A stretch of DNA of 64,000 bases from CAVVEC01 sp963747105. GTDB lineage: Bacteria > Acidobacteriota > Terriglobia > Terriglobales > Acidobacteriaceae. A program made the translations under genes and the position numbers. A model generated the notes under the pieces. The model did no database searches. It had not been told where the DNA came from and worked only from the letters and a program-made list of their open reading frames with translations. The DNA lies in the NCBI GenBank assembly GCA_963747105.1, contig CAVVEC010000007.1, positions 248,001-312,000 of the forward strand, read 5' to 3'. This document shows, piece by piece, positions 1 through 9,497 of the stretch. How positions within the stretch are numbered: position 1 is the first letter of the stretch; every line of letters begins with the position of its first letter.

Positions 1-596
1 GCGTCGGGCCGGCGGTGATCAGAACGGTTTCGCCCGACAATTCCTGCGACGCACCCAGGGCTTCGAGCGTGGCAGCGACGATGGCTTCGTTCTCCGCCAG
101 CCGGCCCGGGCCGGTCATGCCGCATGCCAGATAGCCTTCCCCGGGTTCCACCACTCTCACGCCGCGCTTCTTCAGAATCTCGAGATTGGCCTGCGTGGCC
201 GGGTGGTTCCACATGTTCACATTCATCGCGGGCGCGACGACAACCGGCGCCGTGGTAGCCAGATAGAGCGTGGTCAGGAAATCGGTTGCGATGCCCTGCG
301 CAAATTTGGCCAGAACGTCGGCGGTGGCCGGCGCGACCAGCAGCGCATCAATGGATTGCGCGACGGCGATGTGTTCCACCGCCGAATCGATATTCGGCGG
401 CTCGTTGCCCGTGCGGGAACATGTCGGTGATGACTTTTTCACCGGAGAGGGCGGCAAAGGTGAGAGGCCGGACGAACTCCTGCGCGGCCTGGGTCATGAC
501 GACTTGCACGCGGATGCCGCGGTCCTGCAGCAGGCGGACAATTTCCGCCGCCTTGTAGGCCGCAATCCCGCCGCTGACGCCCAGAGCAATTTTCAT
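1..596 (-). CDS. coaBC: CoaBC, phosphopantothenoylcysteine decarboxylase/synthase (partial, frameshifted)
   Basis: Bifunctional coenzyme A biosynthesis enzyme of the cytosol. It joins cysteine to 4'-phosphopantothenate and then decarboxylates the product. The first 62 codons give the flavodoxin-like CoaC start (MKIALGVSGGIAAYKAAEIV). The frame then changes near 408-412 and continues with SAVEHIAVAQ, ATADVLAKFAQG and the FMN/substrate loop PAMNVNMW, reaching the CoaB junction (LITAGPTR) at the window edge. Only about half of the roughly 400-residue protein is present, because the gene runs off the left end. It is the last gene of the yicC-gmk-rpoZ-coaBC block, a usual bacterial order. The break is probably a one-base sequence error, since the gene is essential. 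Confidence 0.93.
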
Positions 597-667
597 AACT
601 GCCGATTCTCAGTTTCCAATAGCCGCTGGTATCGAGGGAAAGAATTGCCAATTGGCGGCTGCAACTT

Positions 668-903
668 CTATTCCTGTCCCAAAGCCTTGTCCAGCATTTC
701 GCTGGCAACTTCGGCGCGGACTTGGGCGTTTCGGGAATCATCCATTTGACCTTGCCGGCCTTGATTTCATCCTGCGCGATTCTGCAGGGTTTGCGCGAAT
801 GTGTTTCGATCACTGGAGGCGCGCCGCCCTGCAATTGCCGCGCCCGCCGCGCCGCCACCAGGATGTAGCGATAGTTGCTGTCGAATCCGTCCATCAACTT
901 CAT
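668..903 (-). CDS. rpoZ: RNA polymerase omega subunit (frameshifted)
   Basis: Small RNA polymerase subunit that helps beta-prime fold and assemble. The start MKLMDGFDSNYRYILVAARR and the later RIAQDEIKAG are characteristic of the acidobacterial/deltaproteobacterial type of omega. The reading frame breaks near 727-732 (TCCGCGCCGAAG). After restoring one base the protein ends with AEVASEMLDKALGQE and a stop at 668, giving the normal length of about 78 residues. It lies 17 bp after gmk and 71 bp before coaBC, so it is probably cotranscribed with both. Confidence 0.9.
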
Positions 904-920
904 CGTCTTCTCCCCTGTCG

Positions 921-1615
921 CTAGCGTCCGCCCGGAGTCGCTGCCGCTGCAAACGAGGCCAGGATGGGTTGCAATCGTTCTCGAACATTCCTCAGTTCGC
1001 AGCGTTCGGCCCTAGCCAGTATTTCTGCATCAGCAGCGGATCGTGGACCTCCCGAGCGCTTCAGCCGTTCTGCAAGAAGGATCGCTTGCAGCGCTTCGAT
1101 GGATTCTTCCAGACGGTCGTTAATCAAAATATAGTCGTATTTTCCGTAATTCTCAATCTCACGGCTGGCCGTGACCAACCGGCGCTGGATGACCTCTTCG
1201 GCGTCCTGGCTGCGGTTCCTGCAGGCGTGCTTCCAGCGTCTTGCGGTTGGGAGGCAGAATGAAAATGCTCACCGCGTCAGGCAGTTTGCGCTTGATCTGC
1301 TCGCACCCTGCACGTCGATGTCGAGCAGCAGGTCGTTGCCCTTTCGTTCAGCCTGGCGCAGAAAACGTCTCGCCGTGCCGTAGTAATTGCCAAAGACCTC
1401 GGCGTGCTCCAGGAACTCATCGTGACGGACCATGTCCTCGAACTCCTGGCGCGACACGAAGAAATATTCCCGGCCATTCTGCTCGCTGCCGCGCGGCGGG
1501 CCGCGTGGTGTAGGAGATGGAAAAATCCAGGTCAGGAACAATCTGGCGCACTTTGTCCACCAGCGTGGATTTTCCCGAACCGGAGGGCGCCGAGATAATG
1601 ATAGACGGTGGTCAT
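921..1615 (-). CDS. gmk: Guanylate kinase (multiple frameshifts)
   Basis: Phosphorylates GMP to GDP with ATP. The P-loop SAPSGSGKST is readable just after the start in a shifted frame. The GMP-binding core follows (SISYTTRPPRGSE, YFFVSRQEFEDM, HDEFLEHAEVFGNYYGT, DLLLDIDVQGA), and then the C-terminal lid and helix region (VTASREIENYGKYDYILIND). These pieces occupy different frames, with breaks near 1600, 1520-1540, 1300 and 1200. In order they rebuild a family-length protein of about 230 residues. Its ATG overlaps the yicC stop (ATGA at 1612-1615), which indicates translational coupling. The indels are most simply sequence errors. Confidence 0.9.
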
Positions 1616-2499
1616 TCGAGGTTCTGCACCTGCTCGCGCGCTTTCTCGATTTCGGCTTTCATGGCCAGTCCCAACTCAGTGATCTTCAGGGCTTCGCCGG
1701 CCAGCCCGAGGTCTTGGAGAGCAGCGTGTTGGCCTCGCGATTCATCTCCTGCAGCAGGAAGTCCAGCTTCTTGCCGACTTCTCCGCCCTGGTCGAGCAGG
1801 CCGAGAAAATGCTTCACATGTTGATCCAGGCGCACCAGTTCCTCCTGAATGTCGCTGCGATCCACCAGCAGGGCGGCTTCCTGCAGGATGCGTTCCGGTT
1901 CGACCTGCGACCGATCAGCTCCTGCATCCGTGCCCTCAACCTGTCGGCATAAGTCTGGAGTACCGCATGGCGAAGCTTCTCGACTTCGGCGTGGCCTCCC
2001 GCACATGCGCCATGCGCTGCCGCAGTTCTCGCTCGATGCCGCGTCCTTCCTCCTCGCGCATCTGGTTCGGGCTGGCCGAGCGCCTCTTCCATCTGGGAGA
2101 GGACTGCCGCTTCCAGATCGTCATCGGCGGGCAGAGCCGCAGACTCGAGCGCGCCCGGCATGCGGAGAATCGCATTGAGGTCGGGCTCGGCCGCCAAGCC
2201 GAACTCCGCGGCCGCGGCCGAAAGGCCTGAACGTATCCGCCGACCAATTCCCGGTTCAAAGAAACGTTGCTCATTGGCGCTGCGCTCAATGTTCAGAGTC
2301 AGCTCCACATGGCCGCGCGCCAAACCTTCCTTTAAGCAGGCGGCGCAGCTTCATTTCCAGACCGTCACTGTCCGATGGCATGCGGAAATGCAGATCCAGA
2401 AAGCGATGATTCACCGACTTGAGCGACAGCGTGAAACCGCAGCCGGCCGTTCACCTGCCCTTTCACCTGGGCGAATCCGGTCATGGAGCGGATGGGCAT
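1612..2499 (-). CDS. YicC/YloC family endoribonuclease (frameshifted)
   Basis: Member of the YicC/YloC family of Mg-dependent endoribonucleases, usually beside gmk as here. The start MPIRSMTGFAQ is the family hallmark. It continues with SVNHRFLDLHFRMPS, LEMKLRRLLKEG, HVELTLNIERS, ILRMPGALE, then the C-terminal DUF1732 part: EELVRLDQHVKHF, GKKLDFLLQEMNREANTL and ITELGLAMKAEIEKAREQVQNLE. At least three frame changes (near 2440, 2070 and 1700) interrupt it. Rebuilt length is about 295 residues, as expected. The stop overlaps the gmk start by two bases. Confidence 0.9.
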
Positions 2500-2617
2500 A
2501 GAATCTTGCGTTACGCATTACCTCTGAATTGCCAATTGCCGATCTTCGTTCGCCGATTCAGAAATGTTCGCAAATGCTTGTACTTCAAGGCACTCGACAA
2601 TTGAATATTGATCATCT

Positions 2618-4474
2618 TCATCGTGCCGGCACTCCCGCTTTCACCTGGCCTACCTCCACGAACTGCAAATCGTACAGCCGGCGATAGGTGCCCAACCGGT
2701 TCATCAGATCTTCGTGGGCGCCGATATCGGCAATCGTCCCATTTTCCAGCACCACGATGCGGTCGGCGCGCCGCACGGTCGAGAGCCGGTGCGCGATCAC
2801 GAACACCGTGCGTCCTGCCATCAGGTTCTGCAGCGCCGACTGCACCAGGGCTTCCGACTCGCTGTCCAGCGCCGAGGTGGCTTCGTCGAGAATCAGAATG
2901 GGCGCATTCTTCAGCAGCGCGCGGGCGATGGCGATGCGCTGGCGCTCTCCGCCGGAGAGCCGCACGCCGCGCTCGCCGATCACGGTGTCGTAGCCGGCGG
3001 GCAGCTTCAGGATGAAGTCGTGCGCCAGCGCGGCTTGGGCGGCGGCTTCCACTGCTTTTGAGAGACGTGCGGCTGTCCGTAGGCGATGTTGTTGCGCACC
3101 GTGTCGTTGAACAGCACGGTGTCCTGCGTGACGATGCCGATCTGCGACCGCAGCGAGGCTAGCGTGACCTCGCGCACATCGTGGCCATCGATCAGCAGGC
3201 GCCCGCCGGTCACGTCGAAGAAGCGGGGGATCAGGTGCACCAGCGTGCTCTTGCCGGCGCCGCTCGAGCCCACGATGGCCAGAACCTCGCCCTCCTTCAC
3301 TTCCAGATTGATGTCGCGCAAAACCTCGCGCGCCTCGTCCCATTGGCTCCGTAGGAGAAGCTCACGTGCTCGAAGCGGACGCTGCTGCGAAAACGGCGGC
3401 AGGGGCTTGGCGCCCGGACTTCTCGTGCACATCGTCTTTCTTATCCATGAACTGAAAATATCGGACGATGCGCCCAGCGCCTGCTGGAAGTTGTTGTTGA
3501 ACAGCGCGAACTTGCGCACCGGATCGTAGAGCTTGAAGACGGCGACGATGAAGGCCAGGAAAGTTCCCGGCGTGAAGACGTGATGGTTGATTCGTTCGCG
3601 TCCCAGCAGCAGCAGCAGGGCGATGGCGATGGCGCCGAACAGGTCCATCAGCGGCGAACTCAGGGCCGCCGCCGCCACCGAGCGCATGTTGGCGCGGAAC
3701 AGGCGCTGCGCGGCTTCGTGGAAGCGCGCGGCTCTCCCAGATTCTCCATGCTGAAGGCCTTCACGATGCGATTGCCGGTGATGGTCTCGTGCAGAATGTT
3801 CTGAATGTCGGCCAGTTTGTCCTGGCCGCGCCGGGTGGTGTGGCGCACGCGTCGTCCGATTTTCCCCGCGGAATAGATAATGAAGGGCACAAACAACAGC
3901 AGCACCCAGGCCAGACTTGCCGCCCAGCAACACCACCACGAACGCCGTAAACAGCAGCGTGAACAGCTGCTGCAGGAACTCCGCCAGCACGCTCGACATG
4001 GCGATTGCACGCGCTCCATGTCGTTGACGATGGTGGAAAGCAGCGTGCCCGTGGTGTGCTTCTGAAAAAAGGCCGCCGAGCGCCGCAGGATGGAGTCGTA
4101 AAGATCATTGCGCAGGTCGGTGATCATGCCGAAGCCGGCGATAGTTCACCAGATAGGTGCTGGCATAATCGAAGATTCCCTTGATCACCGTGGACAGCGA
4201 CCAGCGCGAAAGCCACAATGGTCCAGGCGATTGTTGAAAATGTGAGGGAACAAACTGCTGCAGATAGACCGTTCGGTGAGCTGCCGGGAATGGTGAAAAG
4301 CTGGATCTGGTCGTGACTGCGGGCACCGGGTTCAGAACGCGGTCGAGAGATGGGCCCGATCAGCAGCAACGCGGAAGGCGTCCAGCAGGCCGACGCCGGC
4401 CAGCAGCAACACGATGACAGCAATTGCCACCAATACGGCGCGACATAGCGGATGAGGCGGGTCAGTTGCCGCAT
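2618..4474 (-). CDS. MsbA-type ABC exporter, fused permease-ATPase (multiple frameshifts)
   Basis: Inner-membrane ABC half-transporter of the lipid A/multidrug exporter type. It starts MRQLTRLIRYVAPYWWQL. The transmembrane half includes VIKGIFDYASTYLVNY, MITDLRNDLYDSILRR, FFQKHTTGTLLSTIVNDMER and NILHETITGNRIVKAF. The ATPase half has Walker A GSSGAGKS, Q-loop IVTQDTVLFNDTVRNNIAYG, signature LSGGERQRIAIARAL, Walker B ILILDEATSALD and the H-loop VIAHRLSTV. Rebuilt length of about 615 residues fits. At least six small indels split it (for example an extra C near 4137 in the codons for NYAGF). The exported substrate is not identifiable; lipid A or another lipid is inferred from family membership. 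Confidence 0.88.
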
Positions 4475-4599
4475 TGGGGGCCCCGATGCGCACAAGGGCG
4501 CGGCTTGCCGCGGATGAAATCGCCATGGGTCGCAAGTTCTTATTCTACTTTAGGTGGACGTTCGTGGCCGTCGTTCGTCATCGAACGACTACGAGCTTC

Positions 4600-5538
4600 C
4601 TACCCTGGACTGTCGCGGTGGATCACCTTCACCCGGTATCCCGCCTTGGGCAGCCGTTTGCACACTTCTTCCGCAATCATCACCGAGCGGTGCTGGCCGC
4701 CGGTGCAGCCGAAGGCGATGGTCAGATAACTCTTGCCTTCGCGGATGTAGTGCGGCAGCAGATAGATCAGCAGCTCGGAAATGCGCTAGATGAATTCTTT
4801 GGTCTGCGGAAACGAGCGAATGTACTTCGCCACCTTGGGATCGCGTCCGGTAAGGGACGGAACTCCGGCACAAAGTGCGGATTGGGCAGAAAGCGCACAT
4901 CGAACACCAGGTCGGCATCCTCGGGCACGCCATGCCTGAAGCCGAAGCTCACGCAGGAAACCAGAATGTTCTTGTCCGACGCCTGCCTCTGAAAGCGCTC
5001 CGTGATGTGCGCGCGGAGTTCGTGCACATTGAACTTGGAGGTGTCGATGCACCAGGTCGGCGATGGCGCGAATGTGGTGCAAAGTCGGCGGCGCTCGGCG
5101 GCGAGCGAAGCCTTCACCGGTGACGCGGTGCCCAGCGGATGCGGCCGGCGGGTCTCGCTGAAGCGGCGCAGCAGCACAGCGTCGGCGGCTTCCAGAAAAA
5201 TCATCTGCGTGGGCAAGCATGCGCTTGACCGAGTTCACGATGGCCGGCAGCTCGTCCAGTTGCGCGCCTTCGCGAACATCCACCACCAGCGCCGTGCGCT
5301 CGATCTCGGAAGACTGCCCCACCAGCTCGGCGAAGCGGGGAATCAGGTCGACCGGCAGGTTGTCCACGCAGTAGTAGCCCAGATCCTCGAAGGCCTTGAG
5401 CACCGAGGCTTTCCCCGAGCCGCTCATGCCGGTAATAATGACCAGCTCAGCGGGCAGGCGGGCATCGGGCGAGGACCCTACGCGAGTGGCCTGACGCGGG
5501 CGCGGTTCCCTCCGCTTAACCAGTTTGCGATGCGGCAT
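4600..5538 (-). CDS. rapZ: RNase adapter / nucleotide-binding protein RapZ (YvcJ) (frameshifted)
   Basis: P-loop protein of the RapZ/YvcJ family, which in enterobacteria controls small-RNA turnover through RNase E. The Walker A region reads ITGMSGSGKAS (usually ending KST). It is followed by LKAFEDLGYYCVDNLPVDLIPRF, VVDVREG, MIFLEAADAVLLRRFSETRRPHPL, the C-terminal CVSFGFRHGVPEDADLVFDVRFLPNPHFVPE, and TIAFGCTGGQHRSVMIAEEV. Frame changes lie near 5210, 4850 and 4770. I chose the ATG at 5538 (MPHRKLVKRR). A GTG at 5595 would add 19 residues without family support. It lies upstream of the MsbA-like gene on the same strand. Confidence 0.88.
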
Positions 5539-5611
5539 TTCTTGCGATGTTAGCAGGGACGAGCGGCGGTCGCTAGTTACAGTTGGGTCGCCCACGGGAA
5601 GGTGCGAAGAA

Positions 5612-5648
5612 GCCGGACGGTCTCTCGAAAAGAGAGAACCCTCCGGCC
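5612..5648 (-). terminator. Stem-loop, probable terminator of the TIGR03118 gene
   Basis: Strong hairpin 30-70 bp after the stop of the secreted-protein gene. The arms are GCCGGACGGTCTCTC and GAGAGAACCCTCCGGC around a GAAA-type loop, with one mismatch and one bulge. On the minus strand it is followed by a moderately T-rich CTTCTTC stretch rather than a clean U-tract. It would insulate rapZ from the gene upstream. Confidence 0.6.
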
Positions 5649-5680
5649 TCCATTTGCGGCTATGAGGTTGGGTGACTTAC

Positions 5681-6712
5681 TTACTTGGCTGCGATTACGC
5701 CGAACAGGCCGTTTGCACTGTTTTTCGGACCCGCCGTGAAATAAAGCTGGTTCTTTTTGCCGTTGGCAGAAGATCCGCCGCCGAACTCGATCCCCCAAAG
5801 TTGATCAATCTCGATGGCCTTGCCGGACTTGTCCTTGATGGTGCCGACGAACCTGCCAGTCTTCGGGTTGAAGGCGTTGATGGTGCTGCTCTTATTATTG
5901 TCGTTGCCGACGAGCAGGGTGTTGCTTAGCTGGCCAAAATTCTTTGGCGCCATGGCAAGGCCCCAGGGCTGGTTCAACGGTTTGCCGTGAATTAGTTGCT
6001 TCACCAGCGTGCCATCTTCTTTGAAGATATCGACGTACCCGCCTGGTCCCCCGGAAGTCGCGGCGTACGTGACATAGAGCTGGCCATTGATGTCTTGAAT
6101 GTTGAAAGGTGCGAAACCCTTCGGGATACCGGAATCGGTAAAGGACGTGACGAACTTGAAGTTTCCGTCGTAGACATCAATCTTGTTGTTGGCGAAGTCG
6201 CCAGCGTACACAAAGTTTCCAGAGCTCTTGCTGGTTACGGCCACGCCGGTATAGCTGGACCCGGAACCGGAATTGTTGACCCCGATTAGGGTTGTCGAAG
6301 AGTCGAAATGTGACCACCCTTGGATGGTGCCGTCGAGCGTGGCAAACAGGAAGAGCGAAGTCCAGTTGTCAATCTTGAACTCCGATGAGCCGTTATACGC
6401 AATTCCTGTGGGCGTACCCGCGCCTTTTCCATTGGCCGATGGAACGACTACTTGGAGTGACTGCGGTTTTCCCGAGCTGTCGTACAGAGTGGACCAGCCA
6501 TTGCCTTCGTCACTGACCCAGAATGGAGCTCCAGGCGCGTAGGTGAGCCCCCAGGAGTTGACCAGCAATGGGTCGCTATGTTTTGCCGCACCCTTCTGAT
6601 TGGAAGTAAGGTTGGTGAGTGAGTACTGTGCCAGAGCCGTGCTGCAGGCGGATACGAGCACCAGTGCCAAGAATGCCGCCAAAGCAAGCGAGCGGCCGAA
6701 AGTCCGTTGCAT
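5681..6712 (-). CDS. Secreted TIGR03118 family protein
   Basis: 343-residue protein with a Sec signal peptide at residues 1-28 (MQRTFGRSLALAAFLALVLV, cleavage near ALA-QY). The mature part shows features of the TIGR03118 family: a conserved start (LTNLTSNQKGAAKHSDPLLVNSWGL), then beta-propeller-like repeats with GVAV, VYAGDFANNKIDVYDGNF, PFNIQDINGQLYVTYA, NQPWGLAMAPKNFG, LVGNDNN and QLWGIEFGGG. The family is common in acidobacteria and has no proven function; an extracytoplasmic role follows from the signal. The gene is intact and has its own hairpin terminator, so it is probably monocistronic. Its upstream region (6713-6941) is shared divergently with priA. Confidence 0.85.
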   Translation of the reverse strand: MQRTFGRSLALAAFLALVLVSACSTALAQYSLTNLTSNQKGAAKHSDPLLVNSWGLTYAPGAPFWVSDEGNGWSTLYDSSGKPQSLQVVVPSANGKGAGTPTGIAYNGSSEFKIDNWTSLFLFATLDGTIQGWSHFDSSTTLIGVNNSGSGSSYTGVAVTSKSSGNFVYAGDFANNKIDVYDGNFKFVTSFTDSGIPKGFAPFNIQDINGQLYVTYAATSGGPGGYVDIFKEDGTLVKQLIHGKPLNQPWGLAMAPKNFGQLSNTLLVGNDNNKSSTINAFNPKTGRFVGTIKDKSGKAIEIDQLWGIEFGGGSSANGKKNQLYFTAGPKNSANGLFGVIAAK

Positions 6713-6941
6713 GTTTGAATCTCCCTTTGTTTAGAGGTTTTGATACGGGTCGGTACCCGAATTGTTTTGCGCGGGTCGTGCACTCACTTCGAGTTGGGCC
6801 TGCGCATGTAAGCAACCTACTTTCGGTGCACACTGCGCTTGTCATGGAAATGTAATAGGTTTGTAGAATCCAATGCGGTCCTGCGGGAAAGGTTCCGACA
6901 ACACAAGTCTCGCGGCGTGGCGGCAACGGGCTCTTCTTTAT

Positions 6942-9377
6942 ATGGCTGAATTCTGTAATGTGACGCTGGCGGTTCCGCTTGACATCGCATTTACCTATCG
7001 TGTGCCTGAGGGCTTGCATCCGGTGATCGGCGGACGCGTGCTGGTTCCCTTTCGCCAGCAACGCTTGTCTGGAATCGTCACCGAATTGCATGATCGCGCG
7101 CCGAAAGTTCAAGCCAAGAACATCCTCAGCGTGCTTGACTCTTCGCCGGTGCTCGATGAGCAACTCATTCAGCTGGGCAAATGGATCTCCGATTATTATC
7201 TAGCACCCTTAGGCGATGTTCTTCGCACCATGCTGCCACTGGCGGCGGAATTCAAGCGCGTCACCGCGTATCGCATCACCGAAGCAGGACACATGGCGCT
7301 GCACCTGGCGGGCATGTCAGGATCATCGGCTCGTTCTCGGAAGACTCCGGAAGAGCAGTTGGTCGAGTTTCGCGTGTTGGACTATCTCGCCGAGCGGGAG
7401 ACAACGCGGGAAGAAAGTTTGCGCGGCGCAACCCGGGCTTCGAAATCGGTGCTTGCGAGCATGGTGAGAAAGAAGTGGATTGGGCGAGAGGACTTGTCCG
7501 ACGCACGCGATGCCTCTCGCAGTGTAAAGATTGCTCTGCTGAAAGCGGTCGAAGGGAAACTCAATGCTAACCAGAAGATGCTGATCGATACTCTGGTGGC
7601 TGCCGGTGGAAGACTCTCGGTGGAAACCTTGCAAACGCTGGACGTCCCGCGCACAACTCTCGGGACGCTGGTCAAGCGTGGATTGATCGAGATCATCGAA
7701 GTGCCGGCCGAGTTTACCGTATCGAGCGTCAAAGCCAGGTTTTCCCCTTTGGATTTTCAGTTCAACCCTGCACAACTGCAGGCACTGACGAAGATTCAGG
7801 ATGGCGTGAGGGCTGGCAAATTTTCAGGCCTGTTGCTGCACGGGGTCACCGGGTCCGGCAAGACGGCGGTTTATCTCGCGGCCATGCGCGCAGTGCTTCA
7901 GGCAGGACGGTCAGCGGTCCTGCTGGTCCCTGAGATCGGGCTCACGCCCGCGGTTGCCGCCGACCTGCACCAGGTTTTCGGAGATGAAGTCGCAATCTTG
8001 CATTCGGCATTATCGGATCAGGAGCGAGCCGAGCAATGGCATCGCATTAAACGCGGTGAGGCGCGCATGGTGGTGGGCACACGCTCGGCCGTGTTCGCCC
8101 CAGTATCGGATCTAGCGCTGATGATCGTGGATGAGGAGCAGGACCACTCCTACAAACAGGAAGAGACGCCGCGCTACCACGCCCGTGACGTAGCGGTGAT
8201 GCGGGCCAAAATGGCGGATGCGGTTGTCGTGCTGGGCTCGGCTACACCGTCGCTGGAATCGTATTTCAACGCCAAAAAGAAGAAGTATGCGCTGCTGGAA
8301 TTGCCGGACCGGGTTGAGCAGCGGCCTCTGCCCGAAGTCGAGATCATTGATATGCGACAGGAGTTTCAGGAGACCGGACATGAGCAAGTCATTTCTCGAA
8401 AGCTCGCGGAAGAAATCACGCAGCGGCTGGATCGCAAAGAGCAGGTGATGGTGCTGCTCAATCGCCGCGGCTACTCGCCAGTGGTATTGTGCCGCGCCTG
8501 CGGAAGCAGGCTGGAATGCCGCAATTGCGCCATTGCCATGACGCACCATAAGCGCTCCAGCCGAATGGTATGCCACTACTGCGGATTCATGGCGCCGGTT
8601 CCGAAAGTATGCGGCGAGTGTGGCAGCGAGTATGTGTATTTTCTCGGAACCGGGTCAGAGAAGCTGGAAGAGTTGCTGCACGGCATGTTTCCCCAGGCAC
8701 GCATCGGACGGCTGGACCGCGACACGGTGCGCAGCCACGAGGATTTTGAGCGGGCATTGAATGCGCTGAACGAAGGCGAGCTTGATCTGCTGGTGGGCAC
8801 GCAGATGATTGCCAAGGGGCATGACATTCATGGCGTCACGTTGGTCGGCGTGGTGGGCGCCGACGCCGCGTTAGGGTTTCCGGATTTTCGCGCGGCGGAG
8901 CGCACGTTTCAGTTGCTCACCCAGGTGGCAGGACGCGCAGGGCGCGGGCAAACTCCGGGCAAGGTTATCTTTCAGACTTATTTTCCAGATCACTACGCGG
9001 TGCAGTATGCAGCGCAGCACGACTTCATCGGCTTCTACGAAAAAGAACTGCGCTTCCGCAGTTGGATGCACTATCCTCCGTACAGCGCACTGGCCAATGT
9101 GCTGATACGCAGCGACAAGCTGGATGAGGCTCTGCGGTGGTCCGGCATATTGGGGAAGTGGTTCGAGGCGGCGCGGCACGAAGGCATCCGCGTGCTGGGT
9201 CCGGCGGCGGCGCCGATTCTGCGTCTGAAGCGCGATTACCGCTACCATTTTGTTTTGAAGTCGCCCAGCCGGGAGAAGCTCAACGCTCTGCTGCGGGCGA
9301 TGCTCGTCTATGCAGCGCAACAGAAAATTCCGCGAACGCAGGTGATCGTGGATGTGGATGCAGTGTGGCTGATGTGA
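6942..9377 (+). CDS. priA: Primosomal replication protein N' (PriA helicase)
   Basis: 3'-5' DNA helicase that reloads the replisome at stalled forks. Intact, 811 residues. The N-terminal DNA-binding part begins MAEFCNVTLAVPLDIAFTY. Walker A GVTGSGKT is at residues 301-308 and the DEEQD box (usually DEEH) at 397-401. Eight zinc cysteines lie at 517, 520, 526, 529, 544, 547, 557 and 560. Helicase motifs V-VI are visible at GTQMIAKGHD and QVAGRAGRG. An upstream in-frame ATG at 6873 would add 23 residues, but the family start is at 6942. It is transcribed alone, divergent from the TIGR03118 gene. Confidence 0.95.
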   Translation: MAEFCNVTLAVPLDIAFTYRVPEGLHPVIGGRVLVPFRQQRLSGIVTELHDRAPKVQAKNILSVLDSSPVLDEQLIQLGKWISDYYLAPLGDVLRTMLPLAAEFKRVTAYRITEAGHMALHLAGMSGSSARSRKTPEEQLVEFRVLDYLAERETTREESLRGATRASKSVLASMVRKKWIGREDLSDARDASRSVKIALLKAVEGKLNANQKMLIDTLVAAGGRLSVETLQTLDVPRTTLGTLVKRGLIEIIEVPAEFTVSSVKARFSPLDFQFNPAQLQALTKIQDGVRAGKFSGLLLHGVTGSGKTAVYLAAMRAVLQAGRSAVLLVPEIGLTPAVAADLHQVFGDEVAILHSALSDQERAEQWHRIKRGEARMVVGTRSAVFAPVSDLALMIVDEEQDHSYKQEETPRYHARDVAVMRAKMADAVVVLGSATPSLESYFNAKKKKYALLELPDRVEQRPLPEVEIIDMRQEFQETGHEQVISRKLAEEITQRLDRKEQVMVLLNRRGYSPVVLCRACGSRLECRNCAIAMTHHKRSSRMVCHYCGFMAPVPKVCGECGSEYVYFLGTGSEKLEELLHGMFPQARIGRLDRDTVRSHEDFERALNALNEGELDLLVGTQMIAKGHDIHGVTLVGVVGADAALGFPDFRAAERTFQLLTQVAGRAGRGQTPGKVIFQTYFPDHYAVQYAAQHDFIGFYEKELRFRSWMHYPPYSALANVLIRSDKLDEALRWSGILGKWFEAARHEGIRVLGPAAAPILRLKRDYRYHFVLKSPSREKLNALLRAMLVYAAQQKIPRTQVIVDVDAVWLM

Positions 9378-9497
9378 AAAGAAGTTCGTAGCTCTGGTGC
9401 TGAGTCGGGGATGAAAGGACGCGCAGATTTGTTTGTATCGCTCTGGGAGGCGATCTATCATCATTGCAGAATCTAACAATATTCAGGCAATTGACCG

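Noticed and set aside
203..749. Plus-strand open frames over coaBC and rpoZ
   Set aside because: They are antisense shadows of conserved minus-strand genes and show no recognisable protein features.
1517..2230. 237-codon plus-strand open frame
   Set aside because: It overlaps gmk and yicC antisense, is low in hydrophobic core patterns, and the opposite strand encodes clear families.
348..5600. Interpreting the broken housekeeping genes as a pseudogene graveyard
   Set aside because: The genes are essential, the order is conserved, and single-base corrections restore each one.
6713..6941. Possible riboswitch between the TIGR03118 gene and priA
   Set aside because: Only a 5-bp hairpin (CGGGT-CGGT-ACCCG) is visible; no known riboswitch core is recognisable.
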